A stretch of 41,452 bases of DNA. Source: Helicobacteraceae bacterium. GTDB lineage: Bacteria > Campylobacterota > Campylobacteria > Campylobacterales > SZUA-545. Shown piece by piece: positions 16,332 to 23,949 of the stretch. The stretch lies in the NCBI GenBank assembly GCA_031286325.1, contig JAITUT010000024.1:1-41452 (forward strand), in the 5' to 3' direction. Positions within the stretch are counted from its first letter, which is position 1. Each line of letters opens with the position of its first letter. The notes beneath the pieces were generated by a model. It did no database searches, had not been told where the DNA came from, and worked only from the letters and a program-made list of their open reading frames with translations. The position numbers and the translations under genes were made by a program.

Positions 16332-16369
16332 GGCGGGAATAATAGGTTTTATTTGGGTTTCGTAGCTCT
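16332..16369 (-). repeat. 38-bp exact repeat, downstream of MORN copy 2
   Basis: This is the inverted exact copy of 8507-8544. Adjacent bases (16379-16415) include GATCGCGGCTTTCTTTG and nearby CGCGC motifs that also occur after MORN copies 3 and 5 at about 22223 and 40312. The interval 16249-16489 contains no supported gene. Confidence 0.85.
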
Positions 16370-16489
16370 TAAACGCAAAACGATCGCGGCTTTCTTTGTT
16401 TTTCGCGCTCTTTCGCGCTTTGCAATTCTCCGTCCGCGCCGAAACGAGAAATCGCCGCCCGCAAAGCGCGATGGCGATCGCTCGACTCG

Positions 16490-17611
16490 CTAGCAAGTTA
16501 TCTCGAGTCCATTATTCCAATTTTCTAACTCAGCTTCGGTGAAAGGTCTTTTCCCACCGTTCATGTTACGGCAAACGCCGCTTACTGCCTTATCATTTTT
16601 GTATGTAAATACGCTACCAATTGCGCCGTTTTCCCTGAAAACTTTCGCTTCGCCCTCTCTTTTGCCATTTTCCCACGTGGTCTCTTGCCTTAACTTGCCG
16701 TTCTCATAATAAACTCTGCCAATCCCGTCTATGATACCGTTTTTGTATGGTATTTCGTACTCAAGTTTGCCGCTCTCGTAGAAACGCTTAGAGATCCCTT
16801 CGCCTTCGAGTTCGTCGTTTTTGTATGACAGGATGCGTTCCAGCACACCGCTCTCATAATAAATTTTGCTAATCCCGTCCCTGACACCATTTTTGTATGG
16901 CGTTTCACCTCGAACTTTGCCGCTCTCATAAAAACGCTTCGCAACCCCTTCGGCTTTACCGTTTTTATATGGCGTTTCACCTAGAAGTTTGCCGCTTTTG
17001 TAGAAACCCTGCGCAACCCCTTCGGCTTTACCGTTTTTGTATGGAGTTTCCTCTTTAAGTTCGCCGCTCTCGTAATAGGTTTTGCTAATCCCATCCTTGA
17101 CGCCGTTTGTGAATGGTGTTTCGTATTGAAGTTTACCGTTTTCGTAATAAGCTTTGTAAATCCCATCCTCGACGTCGTTTTTGTATGGTGTTTCCCGCCA
17201 AAGTTTGCCACTCACGTAGTACTTTGCGACCCCTTCGCGTTTACCGTTTTTGTATGGAATTTCTTTCTCAAGTTTACCGTTCTCATAGAAATAATTCGCG
17301 ACCCCTTCGCGTTTGCCGTTTCTGTATGGCGTTTCTTCTATTACCGCGCACGATTTGTGATATTCCCTCACCACGCCGTTTGCTTCGCCGTCGATGCAAA
17401 GGATTTCAAACCTTACGCCGCATTTGTTGACCCCTCGAAATTCCGTTTCGCCGGAGAGCAAATTGCCTTTCTTATCCAAGCACTTGCCATTGTCAAAACG
17501 CGCCGTTTTACCATCAACATAATTCGCGTTTTCGTTATTCGCCTTTGGGTTTTGGCACGCCGCCGCCAGCAAAGCCATCAGCGCCAAAACGGCAATTAAG
17601 ACCTTTTTCAT
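16490..17611 (-). CDS. Large MORN-repeat lipoprotein (family copy 2)
   Basis: The start is the ATG at 17609-17611, preceded by AGGAG; the upstream extension of the frame has no signal sequence and covers a REP element. The 373-residue product begins MKKVLIAVLALMALLAAACQ, a lipoprotein signal with LAAAC. An N-terminal domain follows with GKCLDKKGNLLSGETEFRG and ILCIDGEA. Then come ten to eleven MORN-type units of 24 residues (GVAKRFYESGKVRGETPYKN and similar). The conserved C-terminal cap contains YKNDKAVSGVC, GGKRPFTEAELENW and a final Cys. The Cys residues shared by copies 2-5 suggest disulfides in the periplasm or outside. The units are 72 nt long at the DNA level, with long shared stretches. 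The function is not known. Confidence 0.8.
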   Translation of the reverse strand: MKKVLIAVLALMALLAAACQNPKANNENANYVDGKTARFDNGKCLDKKGNLLSGETEFRGVNKCGVRFEILCIDGEANGVVREYHKSCAVIEETPYRNGKREGVANYFYENGKLEKEIPYKNGKREGVAKYYVSGKLWRETPYKNDVEDGIYKAYYENGKLQYETPFTNGVKDGISKTYYESGELKEETPYKNGKAEGVAQGFYKSGKLLGETPYKNGKAEGVAKRFYESGKVRGETPYKNGVRDGISKIYYESGVLERILSYKNDELEGEGISKRFYESGKLEYEIPYKNGIIDGIGRVYYENGKLRQETTWENGKREGEAKVFRENGAIGSVFTYKNDKAVSGVCRNMNGGKRPFTEAELENWNNGLEITC

Positions 17612-17654
17612 TTGCTTACTCCTTTTTGTATTGTTAAAAAATTGCGTGAAATTT

Positions 17655-17667
17655 AGCGAAATTCGCT
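17655..17667. promoter_or_regulatory. Palindrome upstream of MORN copy 2
   Basis: AGCGAA-A-TTCGCT lies about 50 nt before the start of MORN copy 2. The same 13-mer, within a shared AATTTAGCGAAATTCGCTTA, is found at 23898-23910 upstream of copy 4. Degenerate forms are seen before copies 1 and 3. It may be an operator or simply part of the duplicated cassette. Confidence 0.4.
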
Positions 17668-17708
17668 TAAAGCTAAGTGCCTTATGTTCCCGCCGCGCTA
17701 AGCGCAAC

Positions 17709-17731
17709 GGGCGAACACAGTTCGCCCCTAC
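17709..17731 (+). repeat. REP-like palindrome, copy 3
   Basis: GGGCGAAC-ACA-GTTCGCCC followed by CTAC lies about 100 nt upstream of MORN copy 2 and downstream of the carboxypeptidase gene. A further half-stem GGTTCGCCC follows at 17732-17740. The next bases resemble those after the copy at 8553. Confidence 0.8.
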
Positions 17732-17803
17732 GGTTCGCCCAATTCCGCGAGGGGTGATCGCCCCTTGTCGCAAGAACGAGCTTTGCTCGTCCGCGAAGTT
17801 AAG

Positions 17804-19345
17804 TTATGGAAATTTAATGGCGATCGTGCCGCAAAAGTCCGCGCCTTTGTAAAATTCCACGCGATAAATTTGCTCGCGCACATCTGCGCTAAAACGCGAA
17901 GAGAGATCGCTTTTTTTGATCTCCACGTCTGATTCGTCCTCTAAAGCGACTTTTGAAAAGCCGATCACATTCACGCGGATATTTTTAGTTTTTTCTATTT
18001 TGAATTTATCTTTTACTTCGGCAAAATCGCCCATTTTATAAAATCTAGAATTGCCGTCTAAAGTAATATTTGCTCCCTCCAAATTACAATTATCACCGAA
18101 AAACTGCGGATAAAACGAACTTACGCGCTTATTTCCGATCATTAGATCGTATCTTTCGCCTTTGTTATCAATCGCTTTTTTCACCGCGCCTAGCGGGTGA
18201 TCAAATACAAAGCGATCTTCGTTATTTCCCTTTAACGGCACATAACGCAATATATTTCGTAAATTCACAAGATTATATACGCTTTTTTCGTTAATTTTTA
18301 CCGATCCCATTTGTAATAAAGCAGCGGAAATTTCCTCAAAATTCAACTCAAAATCGCGCTCAAATTCTATATCCATAATCCGCATAAATTCTTCAATAGA
18401 TCGCAGGTGATATTCAATTTGCAAAGCGAGCGCATCAATATTTTTGCTCGTCTCCTGCCCGAACGCTGGTTTAAGGTTTGTAACGGCGAAATATGTGAGC
18501 GATTGGCGCATCTCCTCGTCTTTGTAGCGCGTTTCGGTGTTTTTCACGCGAAAAATATGATATTCGCTAGTGAGGTGTCCGTCCAAAGACTCAATAACGC
18601 GGCTCGCGATGCGATCCATATCGCCGAACCTCACATCGCTTAAAGTTTTTTGATCTATCACGATCGTCTGCCCCCACGATTTGGGGTTAAAGATCGTGTT
18701 CTCCCACCGCTCGCGGTAAAATCCGTGCCCGTCGTGGAGGTTTAAGACCAAATCGACCTGCGGCTGCAAAATAATCTCCTTAATTTTCGCCACGATCGGC
18801 GCGTCTGGATCGTCCTTTTTGATCGTGTTGAATTTGCGGTTCATATCGCCATAAACGCCGCGCCGCGACATAATGAGGCTTTCGTGGTTTAGATTCGGCG
18901 CCACCCACAACGCGCCCTTTTTGATTTTGTAGCGCGAAGCCAAAAGCGCCGGCGCGAAGTAGCCGCCCGGCTCATCGCCGTGTACGCCGCCGACCACGAG
19001 GAGCGTCGCGCCCTTTTCATTACCCTCCGCTTTGTAGAGCGAAAAGTGCAGAAATTTGCCCGATTCGGTGCTTTTTATCTCATCTTTTGACCAGATCGAG
19101 ACCTTTTCAAAAGGCGCGGGCAATGCAGGGGGCGCGGGCGGCTCAAAGAAAGAAAAGTTAAAGTCGCCGCTGTTTTGCGCGGCATTGGGATCGGATAAGT
19201 TGCCCTCCGAGAAATTATTATCCGCAGGTTTATCCTCTGTGGATTTATCCTGCGCCGATTTATCCTCCGTTAACTTATCCTCCGCGATCAGAGCGGCGTT
19301 AAATGTAATTAGAATTGTTAAAGCGTATATAAGTATTTTACGCAT
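17804..19345 (-). CDS. Cell-shape peptidoglycan carboxypeptidase (Csd4/Pgp1-like, M14/M99)
   Basis: Csd4 of Helicobacter pylori and Pgp1 of Campylobacter jejuni trim peptidoglycan tripeptides to dipeptides and set helical cell shape. The start at 19343-19345 is preceded by AAGGG and gives MRKILIYALTILITFNAALIA, a signal peptide. Residues 22-80 are a low-complexity linker with repeats such as EDKSAQDKSTEDKPAD and a Pro-rich end. The zinc-binding core shows GGVHGDEPGGYFAP, with His122 and Glu125, and LNLHDGHGFYRE, with His204. C-terminal beta-rich domains follow. The length is about 513 residues. I recall that H. pylori Csd4 uses an atypical Gln as first zinc ligand; here that position is His. 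A PAS-like gene lies upstream on the same strand, 71 nt away. Confidence 0.85.
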   Translation of the reverse strand: MRKILIYALTILITFNAALIAEDKLTEDKSAQDKSTEDKPADNNFSEGNLSDPNAAQNSGDFNFSFFEPPAPPALPAPFEKVSIWSKDEIKSTESGKFLHFSLYKAEGNEKGATLLVVGGVHGDEPGGYFAPALLASRYKIKKGALWVAPNLNHESLIMSRRGVYGDMNRKFNTIKKDDPDAPIVAKIKEIILQPQVDLVLNLHDGHGFYRERWENTIFNPKSWGQTIVIDQKTLSDVRFGDMDRIASRVIESLDGHLTSEYHIFRVKNTETRYKDEEMRQSLTYFAVTNLKPAFGQETSKNIDALALQIEYHLRSIEEFMRIMDIEFERDFELNFEEISAALLQMGSVKINEKSVYNLVNLRNILRYVPLKGNNEDRFVFDHPLGAVKKAIDNKGERYDLMIGNKRVSSFYPQFFGDNCNLEGANITLDGNSRFYKMGDFAEVKDKFKIEKTKNIRVNVIGFSKVALEDESDVEIKKSDLSSRFSADVREQIYRVEFYKGADFCGTIAIKFP

Positions 19346-19416
19346 ATTAGCCCTTAATTTAAAAAAATGCAAAAGAAATAGTAGCTAAAACTTTCTTATT
19401 CTTAAACTATTCGCCC

Positions 19417-20142
19417 TTAAACTATTAGCGGGATTTCAATGATGATTTGGTTGTTTTCAAAGGTAGCGGCAATGTGATTTTTATTCGCGAGCTCTTCTAT
19501 TGAGGAGTCGTTATCTTTTCTACGATCGGCGGCGGAAATTTTCAACTCTATTAACGGATATTTTTCATTATTTATTGACAAAAATTCACCGGCTTTTAAC
19601 TTTAATTCCGATAGAATAATTTCGGAGTTTGCGCCGAAACTATCAAAAATTTTGCGCATTATTTTTGCGAAATCATTTTGCGGCAGATAAAAATCATCAA
19701 TTTCAAGATCAAATTCGTTGCGAAAAGTAGTTTTGGGTAAACGGGCTTTCGCTTGACGGATCGCTATTTCGTAGATCGCGTAAATGTTTGTTTTATCATT
19801 TGATTTTATTTTATCCACAGAAGATTCTTTGTGGTTTAGGGTTTGGTAGAGTTTTATGCCGATTATATTTTCGTTTTCGTAACCGATTGTGATCGCGAAA
19901 AAGTGAAATTTACCGAATGTAATTTCCGTGAAAGTAGTTTTATATCCGAAATGTTTCGGCGCAAACGAGATCGCTATGTCGTAAAATGACTTTACGCTCT
20001 CGTAACCGCTCACTAACTCAGCCGCGCGGTTTAGATAAACAGGCGATCCGTTTTGGTTAAAGGCAAAAAACGGATTATAGTCGTATTCAAGCCAATTTTT
20101 ATATTCGTTTTGCGTGATTTCGTTATTTAACATCAAGTTCAT
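19417..20142 (-). CDS. PAS-like protein of unknown function, possible degenerate sensor
   Basis: This 241-residue, AT-richer protein overlaps the AAA-Fis gene by 20 nt and is probably translated with it. Its N-terminus (WLEYDYNPFFAFNQNGSPVY, then LNRAAELVSGYES) resembles a PAS sensor fold. The C-terminal half (SEIILSELKLKAGEFLSINN, then PLIELKISAADRRKD, then IAATFENNQIIIEIPLI) has the beta-strand rhythm of a histidine-kinase ATPase domain. However, I see no H-box, N-box or G-box, so kinase activity is not supported. There is no membrane segment. A second ATG at 20133 is an alternative start. It may modulate the neighbouring regulator. The PAS resemblance is a judgement by eye. Confidence 0.6.
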   Translation of the reverse strand: MNLMLNNEITQNEYKNWLEYDYNPFFAFNQNGSPVYLNRAAELVSGYESVKSFYDIAISFAPKHFGYKTTFTEITFGKFHFFAITIGYENENIIGIKLYQTLNHKESSVDKIKSNDKTNIYAIYEIAIRQAKARLPKTTFRNEFDLEIDDFYLPQNDFAKIMRKIFDSFGANSEIILSELKLKAGEFLSINNEKYPLIELKISAADRRKDNDSSIEELANKNHIAATFENNQIIIEIPLIV

Positions 20143-20875
20143 AGACCTTTTTTCTTAATGTGTTTCTGTTGATTCCAAGCGCGGCGGAGAGTCGCAGTTG
20201 CGATCCGTATTGCGCGAGCCCAGCCGCGATCAGCGGTTTTTCGTATAAATATAAAAAATCGCGGTAGATATTTTCACTTGTTCCAGATCGTAATTTTTCG
20301 CGTAAAAACTTTTGCATTAATGATAACAAATCTTGTTCGTCAAGCGAATTTATAATAGCGAATTTTAGCACGCTTTTACGCAAAGAAATCGCGTTCAAAC
20401 TCAAATCAAACTCCGCATTTTTTAAGTTAAATTTTTCGTCAATTCCAAGTAAATTTTTAGCTTCATTTAAAAACATTTCAGCGAGCAACAAAGTATCATT
20501 TGGACGATCGCTTAGAGGCTGTAAAAAAAGCGTTAAACCAAAGTAATGATCAATTATTTCTGAGTTAAGATTTTTAGTAGTTGTCGCAATTACTTTTTTT
20601 TCGCCTAAATCTATACGATCCAAATTGTTTATTTTATCAAAATTTTCTATGATAATCGCGTCCGTTCTGAGCAAAATCTCATTTATTTCGCTTTCAGGGT
20701 TTCCGCTATCGCGATCCGCGTTTATCACGGCGGCGTCAGGCGCGATATATTTCGCCAGAGTCGTTTTACCCGCGCCGCGCTCGCCGCCGATTAGGACGCT
20801 AATCGCCAAATTGCGCGCCATCAGCGCGGTTTTGGCGATCTCTTTCGTCTTTGAATCGGCGGCTAAAAATTTCAC
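20123..20875 (-). CDS. Fis-type DNA-binding regulator with degenerate AAA+ domain
   Basis: The 250-residue protein starts at a GTG eight bases after the aminotransferase gene. Residues 30-39 carry the Walker A motif GERGAGKTTL, and TDAIIIENFDKINN looks like a Walker B in which one acid is missing. The sigma-54 contact motif GAFTGA and a receiver domain are absent. The C-terminus QLRLSAALGINRNTLRKKVY is a typical Fis helix-turn-helix. It thus resembles an NtrC-type activator that has lost the parts needed to activate sigma-54 polymerase. It may act as an ATP-dependent DNA binder or repressor. Pairing with the overlapping PAS-like gene suggests a two-protein control unit; the target is unknown. 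Confidence 0.75.
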   Translation of the reverse strand: MKFLAADSKTKEIAKTALMARNLAISVLIGGERGAGKTTLAKYIAPDAAVINADRDSGNPESEINEILLRTDAIIIENFDKINNLDRIDLGEKKVIATTTKNLNSEIIDHYFGLTLFLQPLSDRPNDTLLLAEMFLNEAKNLLGIDEKFNLKNAEFDLSLNAISLRKSVLKFAIINSLDEQDLLSLMQKFLREKLRSGTSENIYRDFLYLYEKPLIAAGLAQYGSQLRLSAALGINRNTLRKKVYELDVK

Positions 20876-20882
20876 ACTATTT

Positions 20883-22061
20883 TTAATAATTCTTCACAAA
20901 ATCCGCGATCAAATGAATGCCCTTTTCAATTGACTTTTCATCAGTCGCGAAACTCATTCTAAAATATCCCTCTTGCTCAAAACCTACGCCCGGCACCGTA
21001 GCCACGCCAGTTTTTTCCAGCAAATCAAGGCAGAATTTCATTGAATCTTTCTCAACCGCCTCGTGCGAAACAAAGAGATAAAACGCCCCCTGCGGTTTCA
21101 CCACTTTCAGCGTTTTCAAAGGATCAAGCTTTTCAAACAAACTGAGCGCCAGATCGCGCCTAGCCTCAAAACGTTTCCTCATCGCCTCCATATCGGCGTC
21201 GGCTCTGCCGTCCAGCGCGGCGATCGCGGCTTTTTGCACAATTGACGAAGCGTTCGTGGTCGATTGGCTCTGCAACTTCGTAACCGCTTTCGCGATCTCG
21301 GCGTTCGCGGTCGCGAGGTAGCCCAGCCGCCAGCCCGTCATCGCCGCGCATTTTGAGAGTCCGTTGACTGTGATCGTGCGATCAAATAGATCGCTCACGG
21401 CGGCGGTGGAGATGAATTTCACGCCATAGACGAGTTTTTCGTAAATTTCATCGCTCACGACAAAAGCGTTCGTGCCGCGCAAAATTTCGCCGAACGCCGC
21501 GATTTCCTCCGCGCTATAAACCGATCCCGTGGGGTTTGACGGCGAGCAAATTACGACAAGTTTCGCGCGCGGCGAAATTGCGGCGCGCAGTTCGTCGGGG
21601 GTCATTTTGAAGTCATTCTCGGCTTTCGTGCGAACGAGCACATCTTTCGCGCCGTGATAACGCGCCATTTCTGGGTAGCTAACCCACGCGGGAGTCGGGA
21701 TTATGACTTCGTCGCCGTGATTTAACAATACCGCGAAAAGTTGAAAGAGCGAGTGCTTTGCGCCGCTGCTGACCACGATATTTTTCGGCGCGTAGCCAAT
21801 GTGGTTTTCACGTTTTAGCTTCGCGGCGATCGCCTCGCGCAATTCGTCCGTACCCGAAACATTCGTGTATTTATTCGCGCCTGACTTGATCGCGGCGATC
21901 GCGGCGTCTTTCACCGCTTGCGGCACATCAAAGTCTGGTTCTCCCGCCGAAAACGAGAGCGTTTCGCGCCCCGCGGCTTTGAGTTCGCGCGCTTTTTGCG
22001 TCATCGCGAGGGTGAGCGACTCTTCCATTATTTGGATTCTTTCAGATAAAAATTGATGCAT
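20883..22061 (-). CDS. aspB: PLP-dependent aspartate aminotransferase (class I)
   Basis: The enzyme interconverts aspartate and oxaloacetate with glutamate/2-oxoglutarate. The start at 22059-22061 is preceded by AAGGA; an upstream ATG six codons earlier lacks a site. The 392-residue product shows SFSAGEPDFDVP near residue 36, the aromatic stacking region YTNVSG, ICSPSNPTGS at about 171-180, SDEIYEKLVYG, and the PLP-binding Lys237 in NGLSKCAAMTGWRLGYLA. A conserved Arg near the end (GYFRMSFA) binds the substrate carboxylate. Length and motifs fit the AspB/AspC subgroup Ib. It may be cotranscribed with the AAA-Fis gene downstream. Confidence 0.9.
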   Translation of the reverse strand: MHQFLSERIQIMEESLTLAMTQKARELKAAGRETLSFSAGEPDFDVPQAVKDAAIAAIKSGANKYTNVSGTDELREAIAAKLKRENHIGYAPKNIVVSSGAKHSLFQLFAVLLNHGDEVIIPTPAWVSYPEMARYHGAKDVLVRTKAENDFKMTPDELRAAISPRAKLVVICSPSNPTGSVYSAEEIAAFGEILRGTNAFVVSDEIYEKLVYGVKFISTAAVSDLFDRTITVNGLSKCAAMTGWRLGYLATANAEIAKAVTKLQSQSTTNASSIVQKAAIAALDGRADADMEAMRKRFEARRDLALSLFEKLDPLKTLKVVKPQGAFYLFVSHEAVEKDSMKFCLDLLEKTGVATVPGVGFEQEGYFRMSFATDEKSIEKGIHLIADFVKNY

Positions 22062-22279
22062 TGCGTTCCTTTTAGTCAAAAATGCGCGATTTTAGCCAAA
22101 GTGGGCTTGCCGCCCGATCGCCTATTGCTTCGCGAAAGAATTTTAGTCTTAGAATTTTGAATTTTTAAGGCGGTTTTTATAGGTTTTTGCTTTTTTATTT
22201 TTTGTGATCGCGGTTAATGATCGCGGCTTTCTTTCGCTTTTCGCGCCTCTACGCCGCCTGCCGCGGAATCGGGCGAACC

Positions 22280-22302
22280 GTAGGGGCGAACTGCGTTCGC
22301 CC
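22280..22302 (-). repeat. REP-like palindrome, copy 4
   Basis: GTAG followed by GGGCGAAC-TGC-GTTCGCCC lies about 60 nt beyond the stop of MORN copy 3, with an extra half-stem GGGCGAACC just before it. The region 22062-22360 otherwise holds only a T-rich stretch and the GATCGCGGCTTTCTTT motif seen near other MORN copies. Confidence 0.8.
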
Positions 22303-22360
22303 GATCGCAATATAACGTCAGCTAGTTATCTATTGTTCGCAGCGATAACGACCCTGCAAC

Positions 22361-22960
22361 TCAATAGCAAGTTACCTCGAAGTCGTCATACCAATTTTCT
22401 AACTTAGCTTCGGTGAAAGGTCTTTTTTCTCCGTTTGTTTCATAACAAACGCTGCTTATTACATTGCCGTTTTTGTATGTAAATGTGGCCCAAATTGTGC
22501 CGTTTTCCCTGTAAACTTTCATTTCGCCATCTAGTATGTCGTTTTTCCACGCGACCTCCCACGCTAACTTGCCGTTCTTGTAATAACGTTTCTGTGTCCC
22601 ATCCTTGAGCTCGTTTTTGAATGGTGTTTCATACCAAAGTTTGCCGCTTTCGTAGAAGAACCTCTTGACCCCTTCGGCTTTACCGTTTTTTTGCGGTTCA
22701 ATGTATAGTAGCTCGCCGCTCTCATAATAACCGCGCTCCTCTATAGCCTCGCCGTCAATACAGCGCGTTCCAAACGTTTCCACGTCGAACATAACCCATC
22801 GCAACTCCGCTTTGCCGGGGAGCAAATTACCTTTCATATCCATACACTTCTTGCCCTCCTCGTCAAGACGCGCCGTTTCGTCCACGATATAAACTTTATA
22901 ATCCGTATCCGCGCTTTGGCACGCCGTCGCCAGCAAAATCGCGATCAAAATCCTTTTCAT
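22361..22960 (-). CDS. Exported MORN-repeat protein (family copy 3)
   Basis: The start at 22958-22960 has AGGAG upstream. The 199-residue protein begins MKRILIAILLATACQSADTD, a signal peptide that could also be a lipobox (ATACQ). The N-terminal domain contains KKCMDMKGNLLPGKAELRW and RCIDGEA. Four 24-residue MORN-type units follow (for example GVKRFFYESGKLWYETPFKN). The C-terminal cap has YKNGNVISSVC, GEKRPFTEAKLENW and EVTCY. It lies 81 nt after copy 4 in the same direction, and the short region between them carries the family's 3' flank sequence, so the two probably arose by tandem duplication. Confidence 0.75.
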   Translation of the reverse strand: MKRILIAILLATACQSADTDYKVYIVDETARLDEEGKKCMDMKGNLLPGKAELRWVMFDVETFGTRCIDGEAIEERGYYESGELLYIEPQKNGKAEGVKRFFYESGKLWYETPFKNELKDGTQKRYYKNGKLAWEVAWKNDILDGEMKVYRENGTIWATFTYKNGNVISSVCYETNGEKRPFTEAKLENWYDDFEVTCY

Positions 22961-23041
22961 CTTGTCTCCTTTTTCTATTTTGAAATTTAGCAAAATTTAT
23001 TTAAAAGCACGTTTGCTTCGCCGCAATAACGGTCGCGCGAC

Positions 23042-23857
23042 TCAATCGCAATTTATCTTGAGACCCTTATTCGAATTTTCTAACTCGGCTTTCGTGAAAG
23101 GTCTTTTTCCGCCGTTTGTTTTATAGCAAACGCCGCTTATTGCTTTATCATTTTTATATGTAAATACGCCCAAAATTTCGCCGTTTTCCCTGAAAATTTT
23201 CGTTTTGCCCTCTTTTGCGCCGTTTTTGAACGCGATCTCTTTCTCTAACTTGCCGCTCTCGTAGAACTGCCTTTCGACCCCTTCGAGTTTATCGTTTTTG
23301 TATGTTCCTTCCTCTTTAAGTTTACCGCTCTCGTAGAAAAATTTCGCGACCCCTTCGAATTTACCATTTTTAAACGGCGTTTCTTCTTTAAGTTCGCCGC
23401 TCTCATAATAAACTTTGTCAATCCCGTCTTTGACGCCGTTTTTATATAGTGCTTCACCTAGAATTTTGCCGCTCTCGTAGAAAGACCTCCCGACCCCTTC
23501 GGCTTTGCCGTTTTTTAACGGCGTGATGTATTTCAGCGCGCCGCTCTCATAGTAGCCGCGCTCCTCATTTGGCGCAACTTCGACTTCTAACGCGCCCGAT
23601 TTGTAATATCCCCTAAACGCGTCGGTTTTATTGCCGTCAATGCAGAGCGTTCCGATCGCCGCGCCGTCTTTGAGCGATTCTCGCAACTCCGCTTTGCCGA
23701 AAAGCAAATTGCCGTCCATATCCAAACACTTGTTCCAGTCTGCGCTAAAACGCGCCGTTTCGCCCACGAGATAAACTTTGTAATCCGCGTTTTCATAATC
23801 CGCGTTCGCGCTTTGGGAGATAGCCGTCAGCAAAATAGCGATCAAAAGCCTTTTCAT
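23042..23857 (-). CDS. Exported MORN-repeat protein (family copy 4)
   Basis: This 271-residue protein begins MKRLLIAILLTAISQSANA, a classical signal peptide without a lipobox Cys. The N-terminal domain has NKCLDMDGNLLFGKAELRES and LCIDGNK. About seven MORN-type units follow, the first two shortened (RGYYKSGALEVEVAPNEE, RGYYESGALKYITPLKNG). The cap carries YKNDKAISGVC, GGKRPFTKAELEN and a Cys one residue before the end. The start is preceded by AAAGG. The gene is divergent from polA, and the palindrome AGCGAAATTCGCT sits between them. Confidence 0.78.
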   Translation of the reverse strand: MKRLLIAILLTAISQSANADYENADYKVYLVGETARFSADWNKCLDMDGNLLFGKAELRESLKDGAAIGTLCIDGNKTDAFRGYYKSGALEVEVAPNEERGYYESGALKYITPLKNGKAEGVGRSFYESGKILGEALYKNGVKDGIDKVYYESGELKEETPFKNGKFEGVAKFFYESGKLKEEGTYKNDKLEGVERQFYESGKLEKEIAFKNGAKEGKTKIFRENGEILGVFTYKNDKAISGVCYKTNGGKRPFTKAELENSNKGLKINCD

Positions 23858-23897
23858 TCGCTTGCCTTTCGTGTTGCTAAAAAATTGCGCAAAATTT

Positions 23898-23910
23898 AGC
23901 GAAATTCGCT
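23898..23910. promoter_or_regulatory. Palindrome between MORN copy 4 and polA
   Basis: AGCGAA-A-TTCGCT is identical to the dyad at 17655-17667 and lies 47 nt before the MORN start. It also lies upstream of polA, so polA promoter activity could be affected if a protein binds it. Confidence 0.4.
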
Positions 23911-23949
23911 TAACGCGTTTTTGTTACACTTTACATTCTGGAGGGCGAT

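Noticed and set aside
16729-17430. Regularly spaced similar DNA units resembling a CRISPR array
   Set aside because: The 72-nt periodicity is the coding repeat of the MORN protein in an uninterrupted frame. There are no constant short repeats with unique spacers and no cas genes.
19417-20142. Histidine kinase annotation for the PAS-like gene
   Set aside because: No H-box, N-box or G-box can be found, so I kept it as a PAS-like protein of unknown function.
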